A DNA stretch of 64,000 nucleotides from Prevotella sp. E13-17 (GTDB taxonomy: Bacteria > Bacteroidota > Bacteroidia > Bacteroidales > Bacteroidaceae): assembly GCF_022024035.1 (NCBI RefSeq), contig NZ_CP091787.1, positions 2,760,001 through 2,824,000 of the forward strand, read 5' to 3'. The notes under the pieces were generated by a model. It searched no databases. It saw nothing but the letters and a program-made list of their open reading frames with translations, and was not told the DNA's origin. Below, one piece after another: positions 9,198 to 18,023 of this stretch. Numbering within the stretch: position 1 is the stretch's first letter; each line of letters starts with the position of its first letter. The translations under genes and the position numbers were made by a program.

Positions 9198-11795
9198 TTA
9201 TTTTTGTTTCTTACGATAGGTAAAGAACAACAGTACCAGAACCAGAAGCGCGATGATGACCAACGAAACATAGGCAATGGCCTCGGTCGTGGTGATGCTT
9301 TGCGGGAAGAAGCTGAGCACAACCTCGTGCTCGCCACCCTCGATACGCATGGCACGCAGCACGTAGTTGACGCGTCCCAGTTCTACGGGCTGACCATCGA
9401 CGGTAGCCTCCCAACCGGGATAGTAGATTTCAGAGAACACCAGTACGCCACCCTTGCTGCTCTTAACCTGATATTTCAGCTGGTTAGGCTCGTAAGCCGT
9501 CATCTTCACCACGGCAGCCGTGTCGAGCGGCGAGGCCTGTCCGAGCACGTCGGCAAACTGCTTGTCGGCCACAGCCTCATGGCGAAGGTTGATGGTGCGC
9601 AGCGCGTTAATCTCGGCAGTGGCATTATCCACATAGCTCAGCTTATCAACAAACCAAGCATTGCCCTGTGCATAGGGGTTAGGACGGTAGAAGTTCTGCT
9701 GTGCCAAGAGGAAATACTTTGTGTTCAACATGTTGAGCACAGGCCACAAGCTGTCACCTGGTGCTTCTTGCAGTTCACCGTTATATTGCTGGAGCGCTGC
9801 AAACACCTGGCTGTGCTCCCTGCTGATATAATAGTCTATCAGGTCCTGATAGCGGCGAAGTTTGGCGGCATGATAGCCACCAATGCTCTTATGATAGTAT
9901 GACGTCTCGTTCTCGTTGAAGAGATTGCCAGCCAGATTCAGCACACGATAGTCGAGCGACGAGTCGTTCAGTATCTGACGGTCGGCATCGGTCATCGGAC
10001 GCACATAGCGGCGCTCCACCTTCTTGATGAACTGATGCTCGTCGTTAGGGTTCAGATAGCGACGGTTTACCTGCCACAGATCGACCAGACAGAGCACCAA
10101 AAGGACAGCCACGACAGGCAGTGCCTTCAACTTTTTGGCACGATAGAGCAACAGCATCAGCGTGCCAATGACAATGATGATGAACGAGCGCCAGCAGTCG
10201 GCCGTGAAGATAGCCTGACGTGCATGGCTCAGTGCCGTGAGCAAAGACTGCGCATCGGCAGGTGCAGGCAGGATGCCACTGGCCAGCTTGACCTCAGCAT
10301 CGGAATAGAAATCGAAGAACAGCGTAGGCATCAGTGCAAAGAGCAGTGCCATGCCGCCCGTTGCAGCAAAGGCACCATAGAGATAATAGATATTCTTGCC
10401 AGACAGCACCTCGGGCTTCTCAATCACCTCTTTGAGTGCCAACATGGCCAACAGAGGAATGGTAAACTCGGCGATGACAAGGATGGACTCGACGGCACGG
10501 AACTTGGCATACATCGGCACATAGTCGATGAAGAGGTCGGTCAGCCCCATGAAATTCTTACCCCATGCCAGCATGATGCTCAGAATCGTGGCTGCCAACA
10601 GCGCCCACTTCATGGGACCTTTGACAATAAACAGTCCGAGCACGAAGAGCATCAGCACAAAGGCACCCACATAGACAGGCCCCATCGTGCCATGAGCGCC
10701 AGGCTCCAAGCTCTCCTCCCAATACTGGGTGAAATAGATGGGCTGTCCGCCGGTGGCATCCTTGAAGTAGCCATTGGGATTAGCCAGCTCGCCAACCACC
10801 GCCAAGGCAGGTGCTTTCTGTCCGCCGCCCAGCTCCACCTGTTCTTTCTCCAGGATATCCTTGGCTGCCTCATCCTCCCATATCACGTGCGTAGAGGTGC
10901 CACCCTTCACATTCGGAACCAGCAAGCTCCAGGTTTCGCCGATGCCATAACTATAGTCGGTGATGTACGAACGCTCCAGTCCACCGGCAGTCTGATTGCC
11001 GGCATCGCCTTTCACCAGTTCGCTACCCCCACGCATGGTTTCCTGCGAATACTGCCAAGTGTGATACAGATTAGAAATATTAGCCAGAATGCCAAGCAGT
11101 CCGCCCACGACAACCACCGCCGTGGCCTTGCAGAAATGTGCCATCTGCCTCTTACGAACGGCATCAACGAGATAGGCAATGAGCATGAAGAGGATGACAA
11201 ATAAATAATAATAGGTCATCTGCACATGGTTGGCCTGCACCTCGAGAGCAGCGAAGATGCTCGTCACGACGGCACCCAACAGATACTTACCCCTGTAGGC
11301 CAGCACGATGCCGCCAATCATCGGCGGCAGATAGGCCAGCGCCATCACCTTCCAGATATGTCCGGCAGCAATGATGATCAGGAAATAAGTGCTGAATGCC
11401 CACAAGATGGAGCCTAACGCTGCCAGCTGCTGACGGAAGTCGAAGGCGCGCAACAGGATGTAGAAGCCCAGTAAGTAGGCAAACAGATACCACACGTTCA
11501 GCGGCAGCCACAGGTGATAGGCATCGGCCACCTTGCTGATGGCCTTATCGCTATTGTACGACGGTGACAACTGATAGGTGGGCATGCCCGAAAACAAGGC
11601 GTTGGTCCAACGAGTGCGATCACCCGTGCGCTCCATATAGTCGGCCTGCTCCTGACCAGCGCCCACGCCAGCAGAGATATCTCCCTGGTTCAGCACACGT
11701 CCCTCAAAGTCGGCCGGATAGAAATAGGCAAATGCCAACACAACAAAAAACAACACTGCCACTGCATCCAGTAGCCATGGTTTCAACGATTTCAT
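9198..11795 (-). CDS. YfhO family membrane protein
   Basis: An 865-residue polytopic membrane protein with more than ten hydrophobic segments, beginning LDAVAVLFFVVLAFAYFYP, a soluble C-terminal region around residues 600-830, and a last membrane helix. The soluble part contains VFSEIYYPGWEATVDGQPVE, the most recognisable YfhO stretch. YfhO proteins are GT-C-like membrane proteins linked to glycosylation of lipoteichoic acid or glycolipids in Firmicutes; the Bacteroidales role is not established. The minus-strand -7-like TAATTTTG lies at 11825-11832, about 30 bp upstream of the start. Confidence 0.88.
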   Translation of the reverse strand: MKSLKPWLLDAVAVLFFVVLAFAYFYPADFEGRVLNQGDISAGVGAGQEQADYMERTGDRTRWTNALFSGMPTYQLSPSYNSDKAISKVADAYHLWLPLNVWYLFAYLLGFYILLRAFDFRQQLAALGSILWAFSTYFLIIIAAGHIWKVMALAYLPPMIGGIVLAYRGKYLLGAVVTSIFAALEVQANHVQMTYYYLFVILFMLIAYLVDAVRKRQMAHFCKATAVVVVGGLLGILANISNLYHTWQYSQETMRGGSELVKGDAGNQTAGGLERSYITDYSYGIGETWSLLVPNVKGGTSTHVIWEDEAAKDILEKEQVELGGGQKAPALAVVGELANPNGYFKDATGGQPIYFTQYWEESLEPGAHGTMGPVYVGAFVLMLFVLGLFIVKGPMKWALLAATILSIMLAWGKNFMGLTDLFIDYVPMYAKFRAVESILVIAEFTIPLLAMLALKEVIEKPEVLSGKNIYYLYGAFAATGGMALLFALMPTLFFDFYSDAEVKLASGILPAPADAQSLLTALSHARQAIFTADCWRSFIIIVIGTLMLLLYRAKKLKALPVVAVLLVLCLVDLWQVNRRYLNPNDEHQFIKKVERRYVRPMTDADRQILNDSSLDYRVLNLAGNLFNENETSYYHKSIGGYHAAKLRRYQDLIDYYISREHSQVFAALQQYNGELQEAPGDSLWPVLNMLNTKYFLLAQQNFYRPNPYAQGNAWFVDKLSYVDNATAEINALRTINLRHEAVADKQFADVLGQASPLDTAAVVKMTAYEPNQLKYQVKSSKGGVLVFSEIYYPGWEATVDGQPVELGRVNYVLRAMRIEGGEHEVVLSFFPQSITTTEAIAYVSLVIIALLVLVLLFFTYRKKQK

Positions 11796-11876
11796 AATCT
11801 TGCAAGTTATTATTTATTTGGGCGCAAAATTACAAAATAAATTCGTACTTCCCACTTGATTTTAAAATATTTCAAT

Positions 11877-11884
11877 TAACTTTG
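11877..11884 (+). promoter_or_regulatory. Promoter -7 box of mtnN
   Basis: TAACTTTG, 24 bp upstream of the mtnN start. A partial -33 (CTTG, 11855-11858) lies 18 bases upstream. Confidence 0.6.
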
Positions 11885-11907
11885 CCGTCAAAATACAACA
11901 GAAAAGA

Positions 11908-12552
11908 ATGAAAATAGGAATTATTGTCGCAATGGACAAAGAGTTGCAGCAGCTGCAACAGGTTTTCAAAGACAGTGACGTAAGAGTAGAGAAATGCGGC
12001 ATCGGCAAAGTCAATGCGGCCCTTGGCGCCCAGCGCATGATCAACGAGTTCCAGCCCGACATCATCATCAGCAGCGGTTGTGCCGGTGGCAATGGCGATG
12101 ATATCAACGTGCAGGACATCGTGGTGAGCTCTGAACTGTGCTATCACGACGTCTATTGCGGCGCAGCCATCGATGACAACACCGTTTACGGCCAGGTGCA
12201 AGGTCTGCCCGCCCGCTATCAGACAGACCGCGAGTTGCTGCGCAAAGCCGTCAGTTTGCAGACTGAAGACATCAAGATTCATGAGGGTCTCATCGTGACC
12301 GGCGACTGGTTTGTGGATTCCAAGGAGAAGGCACGCGAGATTATCGGTCACTTCCCCGAGGCGAAAGCCATAGACATGGAGTCGTGCGCCATCGCGCAGA
12401 CATGTTATATTAATAAGGTGAAGTTCATTTCGTTCCGCGTGATCAGCGACATTCCCCTGCGCGACACCGACGCCTCGCAGTATCACGACTTCTGGAACAC
12501 CGTAGCAGAGCATTCTTTCCAAACAACCCGTGCTTTCGTAGAAAGCCTGTAA
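11908..12552 (+). CDS. mtnN: 5'-methylthioadenosine/S-adenosylhomocysteine nucleosidase
   Basis: A 214-residue cytosolic enzyme that hydrolyses MTA and SAH to adenine and the thio-sugar, recycling the by-products of SAM use. Family marks are MKIGIIVAMDKE at the N-terminus, the nucleoside-binding SSGCAGG, AIDMESCAIAQ with the ribose-binding Glu, and FRVISDIPLRD with the catalytic Asp. The next gene is luxS, so the pair supplies S-ribosylhomocysteine and converts it onward to homocysteine and AI-2. A palindromic intergenic element separates them. Confidence 0.92.
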   Translation: MKIGIIVAMDKELQQLQQVFKDSDVRVEKCGIGKVNAALGAQRMINEFQPDIIISSGCAGGNGDDINVQDIVVSSELCYHDVYCGAAIDDNTVYGQVQGLPARYQTDRELLRKAVSLQTEDIKIHEGLIVTGDWFVDSKEKAREIIGHFPEAKAIDMESCAIAQTCYINKVKFISFRVISDIPLRDTDASQYHDFWNTVAEHSFQTTRAFVESL

Positions 12553-12553
12553 A

Positions 12554-12676
12554 TGCCCATTAACTTAAGAGGCAAAGGGGTCTGAACAAGCGCAGACTCC
12601 ATAAACAAGTCAAACTACATAGGGGAACTGAAAACGCTTGTTCAGACCCCCATCCCCCTAACTTAGGGGGCATTAA
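12554..12676. mobile_element. MITE-like palindromic element between mtnN and luxS
   Basis: An inverted repeat of about 120 bp. The inner arms GGGGTCTGAACAAGCG and CGCTTGTTCAGACCCC are perfect. The right arm continues with the palindrome CCCCCTAACTTAGGGGG; the left arm has decayed at the same place. A related copy lies at 31924-32047. No coding capacity, so any transposase would act in trans. As RNA it would form a long hairpin between the two genes. Confidence 0.7.
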
Positions 12677-12680
12677 AGAA

Positions 12681-13175
12681 ATGGAAGTTATAAAGAGTTT
12701 TACAATAGACCATACCCACCTGAAACCCGGCATCTACATATCACGTGAAGACAAAGGGTTCACCACTTTCGACCTGCGCATCACCGAGCCCAACCATGAG
12801 CCTGCCGTGGCTCCTGCTGCCATGCATAGCCTGGAGCACCTGATGGCCACATGGTTTCGCAACAGCGAGGCCAAGGCCGACGTGGTATATGTAGGTCCGA
12901 TGGGCTGTCTGACGGGTATGTATATCATCATGACCGGCACCTATACGGTGGAGGACATGCGCCGACTGACCATCGAATGCTTGGAGTGGATACTCACACA
13001 AGACCACGTGCCAGCCACCGAACCACAGACCTGCGGCAACTATCTGCTGCACGATCTGCCCATGTGCCACTGGGAAAGTCGCCGATACCTGGACCGTCTG
13101 AAAAACGATTTCCACAGCGAATACACGAAATTGGAAGTCAAGTTGGAAGACGGGCGCATCTTTGCCGATGCCTAA
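12681..13175 (+). CDS. luxS: S-ribosylhomocysteine lyase, AI-2 synthase
   Basis: A 164-residue enzyme cleaving S-ribosylhomocysteine to homocysteine and DPD, the precursor of autoinducer 2. The metal site is visible: HSLEH (His49, Glu52, His53) and Cys118 in QTCGNYLLHDLP. The N-terminal IDHTHLKPGIY and VGPMGCLTGMY are also family marks. It follows mtnN, its metabolic supplier, after a 128-bp gap filled by a palindromic element. It ends in a strong terminator. Confidence 0.96.
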   Translation: MEVIKSFTIDHTHLKPGIYISREDKGFTTFDLRITEPNHEPAVAPAAMHSLEHLMATWFRNSEAKADVVYVGPMGCLTGMYIIMTGTYTVEDMRRLTIECLEWILTQDHVPATEPQTCGNYLLHDLPMCHWESRRYLDRLKNDFHSEYTKLEVKLEDGRIFADA

Positions 13176-13200
13176 AAAGACAACATTATAAAGACAAAAG

Positions 13201-13238
13201 ACATACTTGCCACCCGCTGGCAAGTATGTCTTTTTTTA
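13201..13238 (+). terminator. Rho-independent terminator after luxS
   Basis: ACATACTTGCC (13201-13211) pairs perfectly with GGCAAGTATGT (13219-13229), with a 7-base loop followed by CTTTTTTT. Confidence 0.9.
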
Positions 13239-13295
13239 CATTCGATACTTTTTTAAAAACAGAAAAAAGATATTTACGAAAAAACAATGTAAATA

Positions 13296-13327
13296 TTTGC
13301 ATAACACTTAAAAAAACATTACCTTTG
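13296..13327 (+). promoter_or_regulatory. Promoter of the lipoprotein gene at 13352
   Basis: TTTG (13296-13299), 20 bases, TACCTTTG (13320-13327): an exact match to the Bacteroidetes pattern, 24 bp before the start codon. It also shows that the true start is 13352 and not further upstream. Confidence 0.8.
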
Positions 13328-13351
13328 CCAAAATTTCAAACATACCTTAAC

Positions 13352-14479
13352 ATGAACAAACAAATAATGATGGTCATCGTGGCTGCAAGCCTGATGGTTG
13401 GCTGCGCACCAAAGATAACGACCGAGATGACTACGCAAGCACTGGCACCTAAAGCCACTAACCAGATCATGATACTAGGAGCCAAAGACACCATCCCCGA
13501 CGAAGCACGCGCCATTGGACAGATAAAGATCAACAGCCGACATTCATCGTTGCGAAAAAACTACACCAAGATACTGAACTTAGCTGTCAAAGAAACGGCA
13601 CAACAGGGAGGTAACATCCTGGTAGTGGACCATAGCGACATGGAGAAGAACACGCTAAAGGGCACGATGGCCTACTACGAAGGTGAAACAAACAGCGCAC
13701 TGACAATCTCGCCCAGACGCATCAAATGCCTGTTGGCCATGGGAACACAGCAGAATCAGTCACCCATACGGGCCATAAGCAAAGAACAAGAGCAAATGGT
13801 GAAGCAGCGTCAGGAGGAAGCTGCACAGCAGGAAATGAGCAAATATAGCACATTGGCTGAGGTAGAAGAGCAAAAAGATGTGCAAGATACGACTATACAA
13901 GAGAGCTCTTTTGAAGATGCAAGCGACTATTTCGACATCAAGGAAGAGAACGAAAAACGAAAAGGCGTCATCAAGATTAGTGGTGGTCCGATGTGGACGC
14001 TATCGAAAATGTACCTCTCGTACGACGGTAGAGGCTACTTCACAGGCGCCAGAGGTACTGCTTTCGACCTGTCTATCCACAGCATTGGAGACCTGTGGGG
14101 CTATGGCTTTGACCTGTATGGCAGCCAAACAAACCTTTCAATAGGCAACTACTTCAAAACTTCGAAAGAGAGTTATAACTTCATCTATGCCGGTCCTAAT
14201 CTGGTTATGGGCGGCACATTCGCACAACACTTCTATGCAGACCTTTCCGTGGGCATTGGCATCGGGTATTATCACGACAGTGGTTCCGACGAAGTGGGAT
14301 TTGGCATGAGGGAATCGGTGGGACTCGGTGTGATGCTGAACAACCACTTTAGCGTTGGCATTGATGCAGCTATACAGATGGCCACATTCAAACGACCAGA
14401 AGGATTCAACCAACCTGAGAACGAAGCTTATGGCTTTAAATGTGCAACAGTGATGCTGACACTACGCACACACTTGTAA
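13352..14479 (+). CDS. Predicted lipoprotein with C-terminal outer-membrane-like domain
   Basis: A 375-residue protein. The N-terminus has a lipoprotein signal ending in the lipobox LMVGC, so it is probably anchored to a membrane. Residues 40-130 form an exposed domain (AIGQIKINSR, GGNILVVDH), followed by a charged glutamine- and glutamate-rich linker (residues 145-200), then a glycine- and aromatic-rich region (IYAGPNLVMGGTFAQHFYAD, LGVMLNNHFSVGIDAAIQMA) like a small beta-barrel. No family recognised. The same frame is open far upstream through luxS, but the promoter at 13296-13327 and the signal peptide fix the start. It is likely co-transcribed with 14513-15199. Confidence 0.8.
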   Translation: MNKQIMMVIVAASLMVGCAPKITTEMTTQALAPKATNQIMILGAKDTIPDEARAIGQIKINSRHSSLRKNYTKILNLAVKETAQQGGNILVVDHSDMEKNTLKGTMAYYEGETNSALTISPRRIKCLLAMGTQQNQSPIRAISKEQEQMVKQRQEEAAQQEMSKYSTLAEVEEQKDVQDTTIQESSFEDASDYFDIKEENEKRKGVIKISGGPMWTLSKMYLSYDGRGYFTGARGTAFDLSIHSIGDLWGYGFDLYGSQTNLSIGNYFKTSKESYNFIYAGPNLVMGGTFAQHFYADLSVGIGIGYYHDSGSDEVGFGMRESVGLGVMLNNHFSVGIDAAIQMATFKRPEGFNQPENEAYGFKCATVMLTLRTHL

Positions 14480-14512
14480 GACTACAACAATAAACCGAAA
14501 AACATACTAAAA

Positions 14513-15199
14513 ATGAGAAAAAACAACGCGAGATGGATACTATGCATAGCCATGCTATTAGTATCACTAACAACCACCGCACAGAAGAAGTTCTGCATGA
14601 CCTATGAAGATTTCATGGACAACAAATGGGAAGAACTGGACTCTATACACATCAAGACCCACAGTAAGTCGCATCAGATGTGGTGGGGCGGCAGTGACTT
14701 TGCCTTCACCACGGGCAACAAGTCTATTGACAAACTACTGAAAAAAGAAGCCTTTGCCATCGCTATCGACGACACACTCTACGTGAACTGTCGCGACCTA
14801 AGATTCGAAGGAACACCCTTTGGCAATGGTTATGTGAAGGCCAGACGCATTGGCAAGCGCAGTCTGCTGATAGTAAACAAGATTATCGGAAAGAAAATAG
14901 CCCAGTCAGAATTCGTATCTGCCTATATGTTTGGCGCCATTGGCGGAGCCATCAGTGCCAGCAACCACATGAAACGTCAGGTATGTTACCTCATCTCGCA
15001 CGGTAGCAATGAGAAGGGTGTCATCGATCTGCGACTGATAAACGACAGACTAATGGAAAAGATGTTGAAGAATGATACCGATCTTTGCAACAAATACTAC
15101 TCGGAAGAAAAGGACAACAAACGAATGCTGGCCAGCCATATCATCCCCATCTTGGAGGAAGCCGGCCTGTTCGACCAGAAACACGACAGTCAGGAATAA
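14513..15199 (+). CDS. Exported hypothetical protein
   Basis: A 228-residue protein with a signal peptide (WILCIAMLLVSLTTTAQ, cleavage probably after TTAQ). The mature part includes a moderately hydrophobic glycine-rich stretch YMFGAIGGAISAS. Domain of unknown function. It lies 33 bp after the lipoprotein gene in the same direction and ends before a bidirectional terminator, so the two form an operon. No function can be assigned from sequence. Confidence 0.75.
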   Translation: MRKNNARWILCIAMLLVSLTTTAQKKFCMTYEDFMDNKWEELDSIHIKTHSKSHQMWWGGSDFAFTTGNKSIDKLLKKEAFAIAIDDTLYVNCRDLRFEGTPFGNGYVKARRIGKRSLLIVNKIIGKKIAQSEFVSAYMFGAIGGAISASNHMKRQVCYLISHGSNEKGVIDLRLINDRLMEKMLKNDTDLCNKYYSEEKDNKRMLASHIIPILEEAGLFDQKHDSQE

Positions 15200-15236
15200 G
15201 ACTGTAGCAAAAAAGGTCAGAATATCAGAATAAAAG

Positions 15237-15272
15237 AAGTGGCACAAAGGAATGAATCCTCTGTGCCACTTT
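15237..15272. terminator. Bidirectional terminator
   Basis: AAGTGGCACA (15237-15246) pairs with TGTGCCACTT (15262-15271). It sits between the convergent exported-protein gene and typA; short T runs follow on both strands. Confidence 0.8.
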
Positions 15273-15299
15273 TCTATTCCATCGAAAAGATGTATGTGC

Positions 15300-17102
15300 T
15301 TATTGCTTATTTGCCTTTTTGCGCTGGTCATGATCAAGGATCACCTTGCGGATACGCATAGACTTAGGTGTCACCTCTACCAGCTCGTCTTCCTTGATGT
15401 ATTCCAGACACTCCTCAAGCGACATGACGACTTTAGGAATGATACGTGCCTTATCATCGGTACCAGATGCACGGACGTTGGTGAGCTGCTTGGCCTTGCA
15501 GACATTGACAACCAAGTCGTTGTCATGCACATGTTCACCCACAACCTCGCCCATATAGACGTCTTCTCCTGGATCGATGAAGAACTTACCACGATCCTGA
15601 AGCTTATCAATGGCATAAGCAAAAGAGGTGCCCGTCTCAAGCGCAATCATCGAACCATTGACACGACGTTCAATCTCACCCTTGTAGGGCTGATACTCCT
15701 TGAAGCGGTGAGCCATGATAGCCTCGCCTTGAGAAGCCGTAAGGACATTGGTACGCAGACCGATGATACCACGTGAAGGAATGACGAACTCAATATTGGT
15801 GCGCTCGCCCTGACTCTCCATCGAAGTCATCTCGCCCTTACGACGAGTAACCATATCAATCATCTTCGAAGCGAACTCCTCGGGAACATTAATCGTGAGT
15901 TCCTCGACTGGTTCGTGTTTCACGCCATTAATCTCCTTATAGATAACCTGTGGCTGCCCCACCTGAAGCTCGTAGCCTTCGCGACGCATCGTCTCGATGA
16001 GCACAGAGAGGTGCAGCACACCACGACCAGAAACCACCCATTTATCGGTACTGTCCTCAAAAGGTCTTACACGCAGGGCGAGGTTCTTCTCCAATTCTTT
16101 TTCAAGACGGTCGTTGATATGACGTGATGTCACAAACTTTCCTTCCTTACCAAAGAAGGGAGAGTCGTTGATCATGAAGAGCATAGACATGGTGGGCTCG
16201 TCAATAGCGATAGGAGGCAGTGGCTCTGGGTTCTCTATATCACAGATTGTGTCGCCGATCTCAAACTTCTCGAGACCGATGACGGCACAGATATCGCCAC
16301 ATTCTACTTCGTCGATACGCTGATGTCCCATGCCATCGAAAGTGTGAAGCTCCTTAATCTTGGTTTTCTCCATCGAGCCATCACGATGCGCAATGGTGAC
16401 CTGCATGCCGTCTTTCAAGGTGCCGCGATGCACACGACCCACAGCGATACGACCTGTATAGCTGCTATAGTCGAGCGAGGTAATCAGCATCTGAGGTGTG
16501 CCCTCCAACTGTTTTGGTGCAGGGATCACCTCCACAATCTTGTCAAGCAGATAGGTAATGTCAGTGGTGGGGTTGTTGTAGTCTTCGCCCATCCAGCCAT
16601 TCTTAGCCGAGCCATAGACAACAGGGAAGTCCAACTGGTCCTCAGTGGCGTTCAGAGAGAACATCAAGTCGAACACCATCTCATAGACTTCCTCTGGACG
16701 ACAGTTAGGTTTATCTACCTTGTTGACCACAACAATAGGCTTCAAGCCAATCTCAAGTGCTTTCTGCAGCACGAAACGAGTCTGAGGCATGGGGCCCTCG
16801 AATGCGTCAACAAGCAACAAACATCCATCAGCCATATTCAAAACACGCTCCACTTCACCACCGAAGTCGGAGTGTCCCGGAGTATCAATGATATTAATTT
16901 TCGTTCCTTTCCAATTGATAGAAACGTTTTTAGAAAGAATAGTGATGCCTCGTTCGCGCTCCAAGTCGTTTGCATCAAGTACTTGGTTCGACAGGTTCTG
17001 TCCCTCACGGAAAAGATTTCCTGCGAGCATCATTTTGTCCACAAGCGTCGTTTTGCCGTGGTCAACGTGTGCGATAATCGCAATGTTTCTGATATCCTGC
17101 AT
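15300..17102 (-). CDS. typA: Translational GTPase TypA/BipA
   Basis: A 600-residue ribosome-associated GTPase of the EF-G/LepA superfamily, involved in ribosome assembly and stress adaptation. G1 is AHVDHGKTT (about residue 10), switch II DTPGHSDFGGEVERVL, G4 NKVDKP. The C-terminal region has the TypA signature GRGVLHLSVLIETMRREGYE. The frame is open 9 codons further upstream (MHPILRKII) but the promoter at 17127-17158 and homologue length favour ATG at 17102. Confidence 0.97.
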   Translation of the reverse strand: MQDIRNIAIIAHVDHGKTTLVDKMMLAGNLFREGQNLSNQVLDANDLERERGITILSKNVSINWKGTKINIIDTPGHSDFGGEVERVLNMADGCLLLVDAFEGPMPQTRFVLQKALEIGLKPIVVVNKVDKPNCRPEEVYEMVFDLMFSLNATEDQLDFPVVYGSAKNGWMGEDYNNPTTDITYLLDKIVEVIPAPKQLEGTPQMLITSLDYSSYTGRIAVGRVHRGTLKDGMQVTIAHRDGSMEKTKIKELHTFDGMGHQRIDEVECGDICAVIGLEKFEIGDTICDIENPEPLPPIAIDEPTMSMLFMINDSPFFGKEGKFVTSRHINDRLEKELEKNLALRVRPFEDSTDKWVVSGRGVLHLSVLIETMRREGYELQVGQPQVIYKEINGVKHEPVEELTINVPEEFASKMIDMVTRRKGEMTSMESQGERTNIEFVIPSRGIIGLRTNVLTASQGEAIMAHRFKEYQPYKGEIERRVNGSMIALETGTSFAYAIDKLQDRGKFFIDPGEDVYMGEVVGEHVHDNDLVVNVCKAKQLTNVRASGTDDKARIIPKVVMSLEECLEYIKEDELVEVTPKSMRIRKVILDHDQRKKANKQ

Positions 17103-17126
17103 AATTATTTTACGTAAAATCGGGTG

Positions 17127-17158
17127 CAAAGTTACAAAAAATGATAGTTTTAAGCAAA
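17127..17158 (-). promoter_or_regulatory. Promoter of typA
   Basis: Minus strand TAACTTTG (complement of 17127-17134) and TTTG (complement of 17155-17158), 20-base spacing. Confidence 0.8.
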
Positions 17159-17196
17159 TTTTTCACTTTTCACTTTTCACTTTTCACTTTTTTTTG

Positions 17197-17204
17197 TACC
17201 TTTG
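17197..17204 (+). promoter_or_regulatory. Promoter -7 box of rpsO
   Basis: TACCTTTG followed by CACCC, about 114 bp upstream of the rpsO start. The leader is long for this genome and may carry S15 autoregulation, which is known for rpsO in other bacteria; no matching structure was worked out here. Just upstream is a CACTTTT-type tandem run (17163-17190). Confidence 0.65.
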
Positions 17205-17317
17205 CACCCGCTTTTCGGAAAGTCCGAAGCATTCGACGACGTTTTGCACTCTGTGATTAAGGCGTCATGACGTCGGAAGAATGTCTGAGCAAAAAACGTA
17301 TTAATCACATTTCAATT

Positions 17318-17587
17318 ATGTATCTCGATCAAGCTAAGAAGCAAGAGATTTTCGGCCAGTATGGCAAGTCAACCACAGACACTGGTTCAGCTGAGAGCCA
17401 GATTGCTCTGTTCACCTACCGCATTAAGCACCTGACAGAGCACCTGAAGGCCAACCACAAGGACTTCGGTACTGCACGTTCACTGACCAAGATGGTAGGT
17501 CGTCGCCGCAAATTGCTGAAGTATCTCTACGATAACGACATCAACCGCTATCGTGCTATTGTGAAGGCTCTCGGTCTGCGTAAGTAA
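17318..17587 (+). CDS. rpsO: 30S ribosomal protein S15
   Basis: An 89-residue protein with the classic S15 text: TGSAESQIALFTYRIKHLTE, the RNA-binding turn KDFGTARSL and VGRRRKLLKYLYDND, ending ALGLRK. It binds 16S rRNA helices 20-22 and starts central domain assembly. The start at 17318 gives the standard length; an in-frame ATG at 17267 would add 17 unrelated residues. Its last 32 bp overlap the 3' end of folK on the other strand. Confidence 0.97.
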   Translation: MYLDQAKKQEIFGQYGKSTTDTGSAESQIALFTYRIKHLTEHLKANHKDFGTARSLTKMVGRRRKLLKYLYDNDINRYRAIVKALGLRK

Positions 17588-18023
17588 TCGGCAGCACTTC
17601 GCGAAGCGGAATCATGACAAACTCCCTCTCCTGCATCAGCGGGTGAGGGATTTTTAGTTCCGGTTCATTGATTGTCAGGTCATCGTAAAGCAGTATGTCT
17701 ATATCAATAGGACGATCCTGATATAGACAAACATCATGTGCCTGACGGATGGTGGCATGCGCTGATGTCTTCCCCAACAGGTGCTCGATGTGTTGAGTCT
17801 GGCGAAGGACCTCAAAAGGCGACAATGCCGTTTCCACGCGGATAGCACTATTAACAAAACCATTGGTCGATTGAAATCCCCATGGTTCGGAATAGAAAAA
17901 GGCTGATTGGCACACGATATGTCCAATCAGCCTTTCTATATATCCATAGGCCTGAAGAATATTCTCCTCACGCTGTCCGAGGTTTGACCCCAGACCTATA
18001 TAGACATTATGCAATTTAATCAT
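17556..18023 (-). CDS. folK: 2-amino-4-hydroxy-6-hydroxymethyldihydropteridine diphosphokinase
   Basis: A 155-residue enzyme adding pyrophosphate to the pterin in folate synthesis. [15 protein letters not shown] is the N-terminal signature; [12 protein letters not shown] and [16 protein letters not shown] are the ATP- and pterin-binding segments. It overlaps queA by 8 bp upstream and rpsO by 32 bp at the 3' end in the opposite direction. Confidence 0.95.
   Translation of the reverse strand: MIKLHNVYIGLGSNLGQREENILQAYGYIERLIGHIVCQSAFFYSEPWGFQSTNGFVNSAIRVETALSPFEVLRQTQHIEHLLGKTSAHATIRQAHDVCLYQDRPIDIDILLYDDLTINEPELKIPHPLMQEREFVMIPLREVLPITYADREPSQ

Noticed and set aside
10035..11204. A 389-codon open frame opposite the YfhO gene
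   Set aside because: It is histidine- and glutamine-rich and without domains, as expected for the shadow of a membrane protein gene.
12851..13351. N-terminal extension of the lipoprotein gene through luxS
   Set aside because: The frame is open by chance inside luxS and crosses the luxS terminator and the promoter at 13296-13327; the signal peptide starts at 13352.
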